From assembly GCA_015067305.1 (NCBI GenBank), contig SVMT01000008.1, forward strand, positions 28,684 to 92,683: a DNA stretch of 64,000 nucleotides, read 5' to 3'. Positions 19,850 through 29,968 of this stretch are shown here, piece after piece (the first letter of the stretch is position 1; each line of letters begins with the position of its first letter). The position numbers and the translations under genes were made by a program. This DNA comes from Oscillospiraceae bacterium (lineage in GTDB: Bacteria > Bacillota > Clostridia > Oscillospirales > UBA644). The notes under the pieces were generated by a model that made no database searches, was not told the DNA's origin, and saw only the letters and a list, made by a program, of their open reading frames with translations.

Positions 19850-22800
19850 ATGGGATTTGTTCATCTCCACGTTCATACAGAATACAGCTTGCTCGACGGT
19901 GCCTGCAAAATTAAAAAAATGCTTCCCCGTCTTAAAGAAATGGGACAGGATGCTGTTGCAATGACCGACCACGGCAATATGTATGCCACTATTTATTTTT
20001 ACAAATACTGTAAAGCCGCAGGTATTAAACCTATTATCGGCTGTGAAGTTTATACTTCCCAGAGAACCCGATTTGACAAAGTCAGCAGAGAGCTTGACGG
20101 CGAGATCGGACACCTTGTGTTGCTTTGCAAAGATAATGTAGGCTATAAAAATCTTATTAAAATAGTTTCGTTCAGTAATACGGAAGGTTTCTATTACAAA
20201 CCCCGTGTAGACATGGATCTTCTTCGTGAAAACAGCGAAGGTCTTATTGCTCTTTCTGCCTGCCTTGCAGGTGATATACCTCGTCTTCTTGTTGCGGGGG
20301 ATTATGAGGGTGCAAAGAAAAAGGCTCTTGAATACAATGAGATATTCGGTCAGGGTAATTTCTATCTTGAAATGCAGGACCACGGAATCGAAGAACAGAA
20401 AGTTGTAAATGAAGGTGTTATTCGACTTTCAAGAGAAACAGGTATACCTCTTGTTGCAACAAACGACGCTCATTACATTCAGAAAAAAGATGCAAAAGCT
20501 CAGAAAGTGCTTATCTGTGTTCAGATCCAGAAAACATTCAATGAAGAGAACGGAATGGGCTTCTCCACCGATGAATTCTATCTTAAATCCGAAGATGAAA
20601 TGCGCAGTCTTTTTGAATATGTTCCCGAAGCCATTGAGAATACGGTGAAAATTGCGGAACGGTGCAATGTTGTTTTTCCCGAGATCGACGACGCAAAGAA
20701 CAGAGTTTATTTCCTTCCCGTTTTTAAATGGACGGAGGGACTTTCTCATTATGATTATTTAAGAAAACTTACCTTTGAAGGTTTCGATAAACGTTATACA
20801 AAAGAACAGCAGACTCCCGAACTTATTGAACGTGTGGAATATGAACTCAGTATCATCAATAAAATGGGCTTCGTGGACTACTTTCTCATCGTTTGGGACT
20901 TCATAAACTATGCAAAAGAACACGGTATTCCCATTGGTCCCGGTCGAGGCTCGGGTGCGGGAAGTATCGTTGCGTACTGTATACGAATTACAAACATCGA
21001 GCCTATCGGTTATAACCTCATTTTTGAGAGATTCCTCAACCCTGAACGTATCTCAATGCCTGACTTTGACGTTGATATGTGTCCCGTAAGAAGACATGAG
21101 GTCTTTGAATATGTTCAGCGTAAATACGGCAAAGAATGTGTTGCGAACATTGTAACTTTCGGTACGATGAAAGCTAAACAGGCGCTGAAGGACGTTGCCC
21201 GAGTTCTCGGTTTCCCTTCCCCCGAAGCCAATGCTATCACAAAGTTGATGCCTGATAAAATGACCATTACCGATGTCATTGAAAAAGTTCCCGAGATCAA
21301 GAATATGTACGAGACAGATATGCGCCTGAAAGAACTTTTCGATATGGCAGAATCTGTTGAAAATATGCCGAGACACGCTTCCGTTCACGCCTGCGGTATC
21401 GTTATCGGTGAAAACCCGATATACACTTATGTTCCCCTTGCGGTAAATGAAGGTGTAACGGTAACTCAGTTCGATATGAAGATCGTTGAAGAGGTTGGTC
21501 TTGTAAAAATGGACTTCCTCGGTCTGCGAAACCTCACCGTTATTGAAGATGCCTGCAAGCTTATCAGAAAAAATATTCCCGATTTCAGTATGGATAAGGC
21601 TGATATCAATGACCCCGCGGTGTATGACCTGCTTTCAAACGGTGATACAGACGGTATCTTCCAGCTTGAATCGGGCGGTATGAAAAAGACTCTCATGTCT
21701 CTTCGTCCAAGATCAATAGAAGATGTTACGGCTATTATTTCTCTTTACCGTCCGGGCCCTATGGACAGTATACCCCAGTATATTGCCAACAAAAACCACC
21801 CCGAAAGTATTAAATACAAGCATCAGATGCTTGAAAATATCCTCAGAGTCACATACGGCTGTATGGTTTACCAAGAACAGGTAATGCAGATAGTCCGTGA
21901 ACTTGCGGGTTACAGTTTCGGACGAGCAGATATTGTGCGTAAAGCCATGGGTAAAAAGCAGATGGATGTTATGACCCGAGAAAGAGAATTCTTTATCAAC
22001 GGTAAAAAACGAGACGACGGTTCTGTAGAGATCCCGGGTGCGGTCTCAAACGGCGTTCCTGCTGAAATTGCAAACGAAATATTCGACGAAATGATCAAAT
22101 TTGCCGAATATGCTTTCAATAAATCCCATGCGGCGGCGTACTCATACGTTACTTATTATACAGCATATCTTAAAACACATTTTACAAAAGAATATATGGC
22201 TGCTCTTCTCACCAGCGTTCTCGGTAAGACAGAAAAAATGGTTGAATATATCAATGCCGCAACAGCTAAAGGAATTAAAGTTCTCCAGCCTGACGTTAAT
22301 GAATCCCTTGACGTGTTTACCGTAAGCGGTGAAAATATCCGTTTCGGACTTAATGCCGTAAAAAATGTCAGCACAAACGTTATTGCTGATCTTATTACAG
22401 AAAGAGAACAGAACGGTCCATTCAAGAGTTTCTACGATTTCTGCAAACGTATGCTTGACGGTAAAAATATGGACTCCAGAACAGTTGAAAACCTTGTAAA
22501 CTGCGGTGCTTTTGATTCTTTCGGAACTGAAAATCGCCGTCAGATGATAATTGCCTTCCCTGAGATCAAGCGCAGCCTTGATGCTTATTTCAAAGAAAAA
22601 AGCGGTGGCCAGCTTACACTTTTCGGTGAAGTTGAACCTGACGAGGAATTTAATTACCCCAAAGTGGAAGAGTTCCCCAAGAAGCAGAAGCTTGCCCTTG
22701 AAAAAGAAGTTACAGGTCTTTACCTTACAGACCACCCAATGAGAGAGTATGCTCACATGGCTGAAAATCTTGACAGCGTAAATGCCGCACTCCTTTCAAC

Positions 22801-23386
22801 TGAAGACAGCGGATACACAAATAACAGCAAAGTCCGTCTTTTTGGTATTCTTACAAAAGTTACAAAGAAGCTCACGAAAAATGAGACAATGATGGCTATC
22901 TGTGTCCTTCAGGACCTCAGTGGCTCTATTGAAGTATTGGCATTCTCCAAGTCTTATGAGAAATATGCCCATATGCTTGAAGAGGATAGGGTCGTTGTTG
23001 TTGACGGTAAACTCAGTATCCGTGAAGAAAGCTTCGGCGATGACGAAAGCGGTGAAGGCGGTCAGATATCTGCATCGGTTATTATCAACGAGGTCACTCC
23101 GATAGATTCCCCTGACAGCAATATTCCTGTTTTGGAAGTGCAGCATTCAGATGATCCGAGAAATAAGTGTTTGCTTCTCACAGTCCATGACAGGGACGGC
23201 GCAAATCTTGATAAGATAATCGAATGTCTGATGAGTAATCAGGGGCAGAGCGAGGTTTATTTCAACTTTGTCGATAAGCGTAAAACTGCGAGATTTTCAA
23301 AATGTTGTGTTGATATTTCTCCTGCAGTTCTCGTACGTCTCAGAAGTCTTATCGGTGAAGATTATGTTCAGATAAGAACTAAATAG
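19850..23386 (+). CDS. dnaE: DNA polymerase III alpha subunit DnaE
   Basis: 1178 residues. The PHP domain opens with HLHVHTEYSLLDGA. The polymerase core has GPGRGSGAGSIVAY and the catalytic aspartates in PDFDVDMCP, then PGPMDSIP and the tandem helix-hairpin-helix and OB regions (SKVRLFGILTKVTKK). It is a DnaE-type replicase rather than PolC, which most low-GC Firmicutes carry in addition. It begins immediately after the whiA stop, with its ribosome site (AAAGGAAAAAA) inside whiA, so translation is coupled. Confidence 0.97.
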   Translation: MGFVHLHVHTEYSLLDGACKIKKMLPRLKEMGQDAVAMTDHGNMYATIYFYKYCKAAGIKPIIGCEVYTSQRTRFDKVSRELDGEIGHLVLLCKDNVGYKNLIKIVSFSNTEGFYYKPRVDMDLLRENSEGLIALSACLAGDIPRLLVAGDYEGAKKKALEYNEIFGQGNFYLEMQDHGIEEQKVVNEGVIRLSRETGIPLVATNDAHYIQKKDAKAQKVLICVQIQKTFNEENGMGFSTDEFYLKSEDEMRSLFEYVPEAIENTVKIAERCNVVFPEIDDAKNRVYFLPVFKWTEGLSHYDYLRKLTFEGFDKRYTKEQQTPELIERVEYELSIINKMGFVDYFLIVWDFINYAKEHGIPIGPGRGSGAGSIVAYCIRITNIEPIGYNLIFERFLNPERISMPDFDVDMCPVRRHEVFEYVQRKYGKECVANIVTFGTMKAKQALKDVARVLGFPSPEANAITKLMPDKMTITDVIEKVPEIKNMYETDMRLKELFDMAESVENMPRHASVHACGIVIGENPIYTYVPLAVNEGVTVTQFDMKIVEEVGLVKMDFLGLRNLTVIEDACKLIRKNIPDFSMDKADINDPAVYDLLSNGDTDGIFQLESGGMKKTLMSLRPRSIEDVTAIISLYRPGPMDSIPQYIANKNHPESIKYKHQMLENILRVTYGCMVYQEQVMQIVRELAGYSFGRADIVRKAMGKKQMDVMTREREFFINGKKRDDGSVEIPGAVSNGVPAEIANEIFDEMIKFAEYAFNKSHAAAYSYVTYYTAYLKTHFTKEYMAALLTSVLGKTEKMVEYINAATAKGIKVLQPDVNESLDVFTVSGENIRFGLNAVKNVSTNVIADLITEREQNGPFKSFYDFCKRMLDGKNMDSRTVENLVNCGAFDSFGTENRRQMIIAFPEIKRSLDAYFKEKSGGQLTLFGEVEPDEEFNYPKVEEFPKKQKLALEKEVTGLYLTDHPMREYAHMAENLDSVNAALLSTEDSGYTNNSKVRLFGILTKVTKKLTKNETMMAICVLQDLSGSIEVLAFSKSYEKYAHMLEEDRVVVVDGKLSIREESFGDDESGEGGQISASVIINEVTPIDSPDSNIPVLEVQHSDDPRNKCLLLTVHDRDGANLDKIIECLMSNQGQSEVYFNFVDKRKTARFSKCCVDISPAVLVRLRSLIGEDYVQIRTK

Positions 23387-23414
23387 AATGATATCATAGA
23401 AAGGAAATGATTTT

Positions 23415-25523
23415 ATGGGACCTTTTGCTAAGGGTTATTTTGAAAATGAAAAAGATTCTACTGTAAAAAAAATTGCAAGAGGACTTTTGCGTTTTGCGGA
23501 GGAGTTGCCCATTGACATTGATCCGAAGATTGGTTTGGCACGTATACACCGCGGTGCAAATAATATAGTCGAACCTCTTGATATGAGACTTGATTGCGGT
23601 AACGGTATTGTTGTCAACGGCGAAATAGACGAAGTTTATACCTCAGGTTATCATTTTGAAAAAACAAAAAGTGAAAATGAAAAGAAACTCTGCGCCAATA
23701 AGACCCTTTGGGGTGGCGGCTGGGGAGGTCACGCAAACCCCGACTACGGAACACTTATCCGCATAGGTACTGACGGTTACCGTGAGCTTATCGAAAAATA
23801 CAGAAAAATAAATGATGCTGATGACCATTACGATGCAATGCTCATGACTCTCGATGCCCTTGATATCATTGCGGAAAGATTCAGAAAGCTTGCTCTTGAA
23901 GAAGCCGCAAAAGCTTCCGCTGAAGATGCTGCAAAATTTAACCGTATCGCTGAAGCTCTTGCGGTAGTACCCAAGAAACCTGCTTACGACTTTTTCAGCG
24001 CAATTCAGAGCTTCTATCTTGTATTTTCTTTTGACGGAAAGGACTCTCCGGGACTTTTCGATGTCTATATGTCTGATTTTTACAAGATCGGCGACCGTGA
24101 AGAAAACAAAGATATTCTCCGCGGACTTTGGCTCGGTTTCCATCAGACACGTGCGTGGAATCTTTGCCTTTCCGGTAGTGATGAAAACTGGAATGACCTT
24201 TCTTCCGAACTTACATACGATATCCTTGATATAATTCAGGAACACAAATATCATACCCCCAATGTTACCATGAGAGTTCACAGAAATACTCCCGATTGGG
24301 TTTGGAAAAAGGCTGCGGAAGTTATCGGTTCAGGTTGCGGTATGCCTGCTCTTTATAATGACGAGGTCGTTTGTCCTGCGCTGGAAGCCCTCGGAATTCC
24401 GCCCTGCGACTCTCATCTTTATGCAATGAACGGCTGTAACCAGATAGATATTCAGGGTAAATCCCACATGGGTCTTGAAGACGGTGAGATATGTCTTGCA
24501 AAATGTCTTGAATATGCCATCACAAACGGCGAATGTCTTTATTTCAATGAGAAAGTTTCCATCGAAACAGGAGATCCCTGCAAGTGCGAAACTTTCGAGG
24601 AGTTCTTTGAGCTTTATAAAAAACAGGTTGAAAATGCCGTTGAAATAACAGTTTCCCTTTCCAACAGATCACAGGAAGCTCAGGCTACATATTCTCCCAA
24701 TCCTCTCCGTTCTATCCTCATTCAGGGCTGTATCGAAAAAGGTAAGAACTACAGATCTGGCGGTCCCATTTACAATCACGGTCAGATCCTCACAGAAGGT
24801 CTTGCCGATACCATAGATTCACTTGCTTCTATCAAACATTTCGTATTTGATACCAAAGAAGTTACAATGGCTGAACTTGTGGATGCTATCAAAAATGACT
24901 ATGCGGGCAGAGATGATCTCTTTATTAAATTCCGCAAATATCCCGCAAAATTCGGCAACGACGAACCCGAAACAAATAAGATCGCCAAGGATGTTCTTGA
25001 TCACTACTTCAAGTATCTTATGAATTTCCGTACATTCCGTGATCCCGTAAACGGTATTTTCGGCGGCGGTCTCAGTACATTCGTCAGAACAGGTGAATAC
25101 GGCAGAAAGCTGGGTGCTACAGCAAACGGCAGACATGCGTTTGATATTTATCTTGCGGACAGCATTGGTGCTGTTCCCGGTTTCGATAAGAACGGTCCCA
25201 CATCGGTTATCAAATCATGTATGAATTACGATCAGACCCTTGCAAAGAGTGGTTTTGTTCTTCAGTTGAAGTTTGACTCCGCACTTTACAACACCGAAAA
25301 GGGCTATGAATCCTTTATCTCCCTTGCGAAGGCATATTTTGCAAACGGCGGTCAGCAGCTTTCTATAAATGTTACCAATTCCGCTGATCTTCTTGATGCA
25401 AAAAAACATCCTGAAAATTACAGAAGCCTTATGGTTCGTGTTGGCGGTTTCAGCGCTCCCTTTGTTGACCTTGACCCCGATCTTCAGGATAATATTATCG
25501 CAAGAACTATGCATAATGTATAA
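23415..25523 (+). CDS. Glycyl radical enzyme of unknown substrate (PFL-like, GCNQ active site)
   Basis: 702 residues. The C-terminus has the glycyl radical motif RVGGFSAP with the predicted radical at G678, and the active-site cysteine is C341 in MNGCNQID. Characterised dehydratases and decarboxylases in this superfamily have GCxE, where the Glu is a catalytic acid/base; here it is Gln343. The family assignment is secure, but the reaction is not assignable and may differ from diol or choline-type chemistry. No radical-SAM activase is encoded nearby. The gene is followed 19 bp later by a glutaminase-like protein, and the pair is likely an operon. AAAGGAAATG is the ribosome site. Confidence 0.85.
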   Translation: MGPFAKGYFENEKDSTVKKIARGLLRFAEELPIDIDPKIGLARIHRGANNIVEPLDMRLDCGNGIVVNGEIDEVYTSGYHFEKTKSENEKKLCANKTLWGGGWGGHANPDYGTLIRIGTDGYRELIEKYRKINDADDHYDAMLMTLDALDIIAERFRKLALEEAAKASAEDAAKFNRIAEALAVVPKKPAYDFFSAIQSFYLVFSFDGKDSPGLFDVYMSDFYKIGDREENKDILRGLWLGFHQTRAWNLCLSGSDENWNDLSSELTYDILDIIQEHKYHTPNVTMRVHRNTPDWVWKKAAEVIGSGCGMPALYNDEVVCPALEALGIPPCDSHLYAMNGCNQIDIQGKSHMGLEDGEICLAKCLEYAITNGECLYFNEKVSIETGDPCKCETFEEFFELYKKQVENAVEITVSLSNRSQEAQATYSPNPLRSILIQGCIEKGKNYRSGGPIYNHGQILTEGLADTIDSLASIKHFVFDTKEVTMAELVDAIKNDYAGRDDLFIKFRKYPAKFGNDEPETNKIAKDVLDHYFKYLMNFRTFRDPVNGIFGGGLSTFVRTGEYGRKLGATANGRHAFDIYLADSIGAVPGFDKNGPTSVIKSCMNYDQTLAKSGFVLQLKFDSALYNTEKGYESFISLAKAYFANGGQQLSINVTNSADLLDAKKHPENYRSLMVRVGGFSAPFVDLDPDLQDNIIARTMHNV

Positions 25524-25542
25524 TTGAAAGGAAACAGACTAA

Positions 25543-27528
25543 ATGAAACTCAGAGCTCCCGCAGTACCTCTTATCACAGTTGACCCTTATTTTTCTGTGT
25601 GGTCCCGTGCAGATAAATTGACTGACGAAACCACTTACCATTGGACAAATAATACCGTTTCCATTCTCGGAACAGTTGAGATCGACGGTAAACCTTACAG
25701 ATTTATGGGCGTAAATGCTCTTGAACCTATCCCTCAGACAGATCTTCAGATCGACGCACTTTCAACGGAATATACTTTTGAAACTGATTCGGTTCGTATC
25801 AAAGCGTCTTTCCTTGCGCCAATGCTTCCCGATGACCCAGAACTTGTCAGCCGACCTGTAAACTATCTCAAGCTCACATCGGAATCTAAAGACGGAAAAG
25901 ATCATTCTGTAAAGTTCACGCTTTCAGTTTCTGAAGAGATCTGCCTTGACGATCCCGGTCAGGCCCCCGTTGTCAGAGAAAATATCGCTCTTGACGGAAT
26001 GAAATGTATCCGTATGGGTAATTCCGTTCAGAATATTCTTAATAAATCAGGCGACAATGTCCTCATCGACTGGGGCTATTTCTATCTTGCAGTTGCTTCC
26101 GAAGATGCAGAACTTTTCCCTGAAGAGGTTACATATATAGATCCTTTCAAACCTCGTTTCACCGTTCCCGAAATAAATCATAACATAGATTCCAAGGAAA
26201 GGACGCTTCCGTCTGTTACAGCGAAATTTGAAAACGAAGCTCTTGTTCTTTTCGCTTATGACGATATCGACAGCCTTATTTATTTTGAAAAACCCATCAA
26301 GGCGTGGTGGAACAGAAACGGTAAAAAGATCGAAGATGCAATTATCGAAGCTGCAAACGATTACGAAACCCTCGTACCCCTTTGCAAGGGCTTTTCCGAC
26401 AAACTTATGGTAGACGCTGTCAAGGCAGGCGGAGAAAAATACGCAGACCTTCTTGCTCTTGCTTACAGACAGGTATTTGCTGCCCACAAGATCGCTTGTG
26501 ACGACAACGGGGATATGCTGTTTGTCTCAAAGGAATGTTATTCCAACGGATGCGCCGCTACAGTTGACGTAAGCTATCCCTCTATCCCCATGTTCCTGCA
26601 TTTCAACCCCGAATTTGTAAAGGGTATGATGCGCCCCATTCTCCGCTTTACAAAGCATGAAAAATGGCCCTATGACTTCGCACCTCATGATATGGGGCAG
26701 TATCCTATTCTGAATTATCAGGTCTACGGTTACGATCACGAAAAGGGCGAGTACAGATATGATGAGCAGATGCCCGTTGAAGAGTGCGGAAACCTCCTCA
26801 TAATGGCTGCTTCAACCGCTGTAGCTCAGGGCAACACTTCTTTTGTGGAAGACTACATGGATATATGGGAACAGTACGCAAAATACCTCATGGAATACGG
26901 TACAGACCCTGAAAATCAGCTTTGTACCGACGACTTCGCAGGTCATCTTGCTCATAACTGTAATCTTTCCCTCAAAGCTATCATGGGTCTTGCATCACTC
27001 GGAATAATCTACCGTATGCTTGGAAATTCCGAAAAGGAAGCTTTCTACATGGCAAAAGCCAAAGAAATGGCTGATATCTGGGTGAAGACAGCCGCAAACG
27101 GAGACGGAAGCTTTAAGCTTGCTTTTGACCGTCCCGGAACATTCTCCATGAAATACAATGCAGTCTGGGATAAACTCTACGGAACGGCAATTTTCGACAA
27201 GTCCATCTGGAAAGGCGAAATTGCTTCAAACATGAGCAAAATTAACCCCTACGGTATGCCTCTCGACAACAGAGCAATGTACACAAAATCTGACTGGCTC
27301 GTATGGACCGCAACAATGGCTGAAACAGACAGCGAATTCCGCACATTTATCGAACCTCTCTGGCTGATGTACAACTACACACGCCACCGCGTACCCATGA
27401 CAGACTGGTACGACACAGTGTCTGCGATCCACCATTATTTCCAGAACAGAACAGTTCAGGGCGGACTTTTCATCAAACTTATGGAAAAAGATTTCCACGA
27501 AAAGAGCCGCATTATCTTGGGCAAATAA
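25543..27528 (+). CDS. Glutaminase-A-like protein (DUF4964/DUF5127/DUF4965/DUF1793)
   Basis: 661 residues. It opens with RAPAVPLITVDPYFSVWS, typical of the DUF4964 N-terminus of this family, followed by a beta-rich DUF5127 region and a C-terminal helical barrel (DUF4965/DUF1793) with DDFAGHLAHNCNLSLKAIMG and MYNYTRHRVPMTDWYDT. The family includes fungal secreted glutaminase, but the (alpha/alpha) barrel is glycosidase-like and bacterial members are mostly uncharacterised. No signal peptide is seen, so it is probably intracellular. It is in an apparent operon with the glycyl radical enzyme, which suggests both act on one pathway (inference). Confidence 0.8.
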   Translation: MKLRAPAVPLITVDPYFSVWSRADKLTDETTYHWTNNTVSILGTVEIDGKPYRFMGVNALEPIPQTDLQIDALSTEYTFETDSVRIKASFLAPMLPDDPELVSRPVNYLKLTSESKDGKDHSVKFTLSVSEEICLDDPGQAPVVRENIALDGMKCIRMGNSVQNILNKSGDNVLIDWGYFYLAVASEDAELFPEEVTYIDPFKPRFTVPEINHNIDSKERTLPSVTAKFENEALVLFAYDDIDSLIYFEKPIKAWWNRNGKKIEDAIIEAANDYETLVPLCKGFSDKLMVDAVKAGGEKYADLLALAYRQVFAAHKIACDDNGDMLFVSKECYSNGCAATVDVSYPSIPMFLHFNPEFVKGMMRPILRFTKHEKWPYDFAPHDMGQYPILNYQVYGYDHEKGEYRYDEQMPVEECGNLLIMAASTAVAQGNTSFVEDYMDIWEQYAKYLMEYGTDPENQLCTDDFAGHLAHNCNLSLKAIMGLASLGIIYRMLGNSEKEAFYMAKAKEMADIWVKTAANGDGSFKLAFDRPGTFSMKYNAVWDKLYGTAIFDKSIWKGEIASNMSKINPYGMPLDNRAMYTKSDWLVWTATMAETDSEFRTFIEPLWLMYNYTRHRVPMTDWYDTVSAIHHYFQNRTVQGGLFIKLMEKDFHEKSRIILGK

Positions 27529-27540
27529 AAAACATAGCAA

Positions 27541-27577
27541 AAAAACCGATATCGGAGTTTTCCAATATCGGTTTTTT
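27541..27577. terminator. Bidirectional rho-independent terminator
   Basis: AAAAACCGATAT (27541-27552) pairs with ATATCGGTTTTT (27565-27576), giving T-runs in both directions. It sits between two convergent genes and serves both. Confidence 0.85.
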
Positions 27578-27587
27578 ATTTTATTTA

Positions 27588-29876
27588 TCAGTCAATTCTG
27601 CCGATCTGATCGAATGGGATAGGTTCAAAGTCTGGGCAGAGTTCCTTTGCTTTTGAATTTTCAATCATTGTATAGTCTCCGTTGTGCCAACCTGGGAAGT
27701 CGGAACTGTCACGCAAAATGAACGGATTATTTTCAACTTCGGAGAATCTGACAACATCGTCATAATCAAATTTATGATAAACCTTTTCAAGGTCTATATC
27801 CTGATAATTTGTTGAGAAATTATAAGTAATATTATTTTTAACAATACTACCTGCAGGATTTGCCATAAAATTGGGATCCTCAGGATCTATGACAGCATTT
27901 TCCGTATAAGGAATCAACTTTGCAAGAATCGGGAATTTTTCAGTCCAATATTCGTTCTGTTGGATTCGAATCAAATCATTAGCCATGGTCTTAATATGAT
28001 CAAGTCTTCCGTCCAGATAAGTATGTCTCATATGGCTTGAATAATGAATACTTCCACCGCAGTTGATTATGATATTGTTTTCGATAATATTATCACGACC
28101 GCCGTTAGCCAAAAAAGCGCGTCCTGCCGCATTTACAATTACGTTTCCGTAAGCTGTCTGACCTGAAACGCTTCCGTCCCAGTAAATTCCAAACGCCATT
28201 TTATCTCCTGTACCTATATCGTGAATATAGTTATATCTGAAAACAGTACCGTAGTCATCCATTGATTGATAATGATAAAAAGCACCTGCGTCGGAAGTTT
28301 CCATACAAACATTATAGATCTCATTGTATTCAAAAACATGGAGAGGTCCGCCGTAAGGAACTGCCAAGTGCGGAGCGTTCGCCATTTCGTTGTGAGAAAC
28401 CGTAACACCACAGCCACCGACGTGGATAGCACCGTAATATGTTCTGTCAACTACACCAAAATCGTGGATATAGTTGTTATAAACAAGGTTTCCCGATGGT
28501 GTAAGCGTAGACGCATCACCGCCGCTGATAGACATTCCGTAACTACCAATGTCGGATATCTCACAGTTCTGAATTGTGATATTGCTACCGCTTGCGGAAA
28601 GACCTCCACCCCTGATATTATATATTTTGCAGTTATCAACTGTAAAATCATGACCAGACAGTGAAAAACCGTTGCTTCTTGTAGCGCACGCACTGAAGCC
28701 TTTTAATGTAATATATGAAATGTTTTTAGCATTAAGAAGATTTTCCAATGTGCAAGACATCACGATTTCCGAAGATTCAAAATCATCTGTCTTATACACA
28801 TACAGAATACCTTTTTCACGGTCAATGAAGTATTCCTTATCCGAATCGAGTTCTGCGAATACATTATAGAAATAGAAAGGCGCGCCTTTTGAAACGCCGT
28901 ACTGCTGAGCCTGAGCAAGTTCGATCGATTTCGCGTCAAGATCAAAGACTTTTACGGGAATGGAAGCTTCAGCCCATGCCCATTTAAAGTATCCGAAAAG
29001 CCAAAGATCGTCCAATGAAGACCACTGTTCAGCCCTTGCAACTACGCTGTCCGTAACAGTAAAAATACCGCCTTGCGCATTCATAATATTTCTGTCTTCG
29101 GGCGCATATCTACTGTCTGTTGCGCTGTGAAGATTATCATATTCATCGTTGGTAAAATACTCAGCGGCAACACCGTTATCAATGACCGAATAAGTTTTTA
29201 TGTAATCATCATTTGGCCATCTTGCAATATGAAGTCTTTTGCCGTTCATAAACACTTCGGATTCTTTAGGTCCTGTGCCGTTTTCGTAATTACTGCCCCA
29301 CGCAACACCGCTTGAATAAAGCAGACCCCAGTCGTCGGAAGTCAAACCGTATTTGGTAAGGTCAACCTTAACAACTCTGTCTTTTGCGTGTTCTTCAACA
29401 AGGGAATCTCTTTCTTCTGCTGAAAGAGGCTCAAAGTCATCAGCGGAAAGAATAATACCACCCGTGAGGATCGCACCGAATTCATTTTCGGAAACATATG
29501 TAATGGGACATTCTTCTGTACCTGAATCAGCTTCAGTAAATACAAGTCCTTCGGTTATTCTGTATTCGCCGTCTTTAACAAAAACAGTAATACCGCCTGC
29601 GGGAAGTCCTTCTCCTGATTTCAGTTCACGAATTTTTGCCTGAGCTTCGGGAATTGTTTTGAAAGGTGCAGATTCAGAGCCGTCGCCACAGTCCTTTGCG
29701 TTAGCATCAACATAAATCGTCAGCGCTGAACCTTCAACAACAGAAGAATATTCTTTCATCTTTGGTTCCTCTATGTATGGCAAAAGGTTTTCCAAATTTG
29801 GCTGTGAACATGATGCCAATGTAGTTCCTGTCATAATTGCAGCTATCGCAGCTGCTGTAAATTGTTTAAAATTCAT
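27588..29876 (-). CDS. Secreted parallel beta-helix lipoprotein, probable polysaccharide-active enzyme
   Basis: 762 residues. Signal peptide with lipobox LASC at about residues 20-23, so it is exported and lipid-anchored. After IYVDANAKDCGDGSESAPFK, the start typical of pectate-lyase-like fold proteins, it continues with many right-handed beta-helix coils (FTVDNCKIYNIRGGG, ITIQNCEISDIGSYG, NVIVNAAGRAFLANGG). Such proteins act on pectin, xylan or fucosylated glycans (GH141-like among the possibilities), but the catalytic residues are not identifiable by eye. The ribosome site GAGGAGG precedes the ATG. A 14-bp inverted repeat lies about 50 bp upstream. Confidence 0.8.
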   Translation of the reverse strand: MNFKQFTAAAIAAIMTGTTLASCSQPNLENLLPYIEEPKMKEYSSVVEGSALTIYVDANAKDCGDGSESAPFKTIPEAQAKIRELKSGEGLPAGGITVFVKDGEYRITEGLVFTEADSGTEECPITYVSENEFGAILTGGIILSADDFEPLSAEERDSLVEEHAKDRVVKVDLTKYGLTSDDWGLLYSSGVAWGSNYENGTGPKESEVFMNGKRLHIARWPNDDYIKTYSVIDNGVAAEYFTNDEYDNLHSATDSRYAPEDRNIMNAQGGIFTVTDSVVARAEQWSSLDDLWLFGYFKWAWAEASIPVKVFDLDAKSIELAQAQQYGVSKGAPFYFYNVFAELDSDKEYFIDREKGILYVYKTDDFESSEIVMSCTLENLLNAKNISYITLKGFSACATRSNGFSLSGHDFTVDNCKIYNIRGGGLSASGSNITIQNCEISDIGSYGMSISGGDASTLTPSGNLVYNNYIHDFGVVDRTYYGAIHVGGCGVTVSHNEMANAPHLAVPYGGPLHVFEYNEIYNVCMETSDAGAFYHYQSMDDYGTVFRYNYIHDIGTGDKMAFGIYWDGSVSGQTAYGNVIVNAAGRAFLANGGRDNIIENNIIINCGGSIHYSSHMRHTYLDGRLDHIKTMANDLIRIQQNEYWTEKFPILAKLIPYTENAVIDPEDPNFMANPAGSIVKNNITYNFSTNYQDIDLEKVYHKFDYDDVVRFSEVENNPFILRDSSDFPGWHNGDYTMIENSKAKELCPDFEPIPFDQIGRID

Positions 29877-29923
29877 AAATTTTCCTCCTCTTATATTATA
29901 CCATAAATTTTATAATTTATCTA

Positions 29924-29968
29924 TATGGTTTTTATTCTTTTTACACGCCGTCAGGAATAAAAACCATA
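29924..29968. promoter_or_regulatory. 14-bp perfect inverted repeat upstream of the beta-helix gene
   Basis: TATGGTTTTTATTC (29924-29937) and GAATAAAAACCATA (29955-29968) are exact reverse complements separated by 17 bp. They lie 48-92 bp upstream of the beta-helix gene start. This may be an operator for a dimeric regulator or an attenuating stem. Confidence 0.5.
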
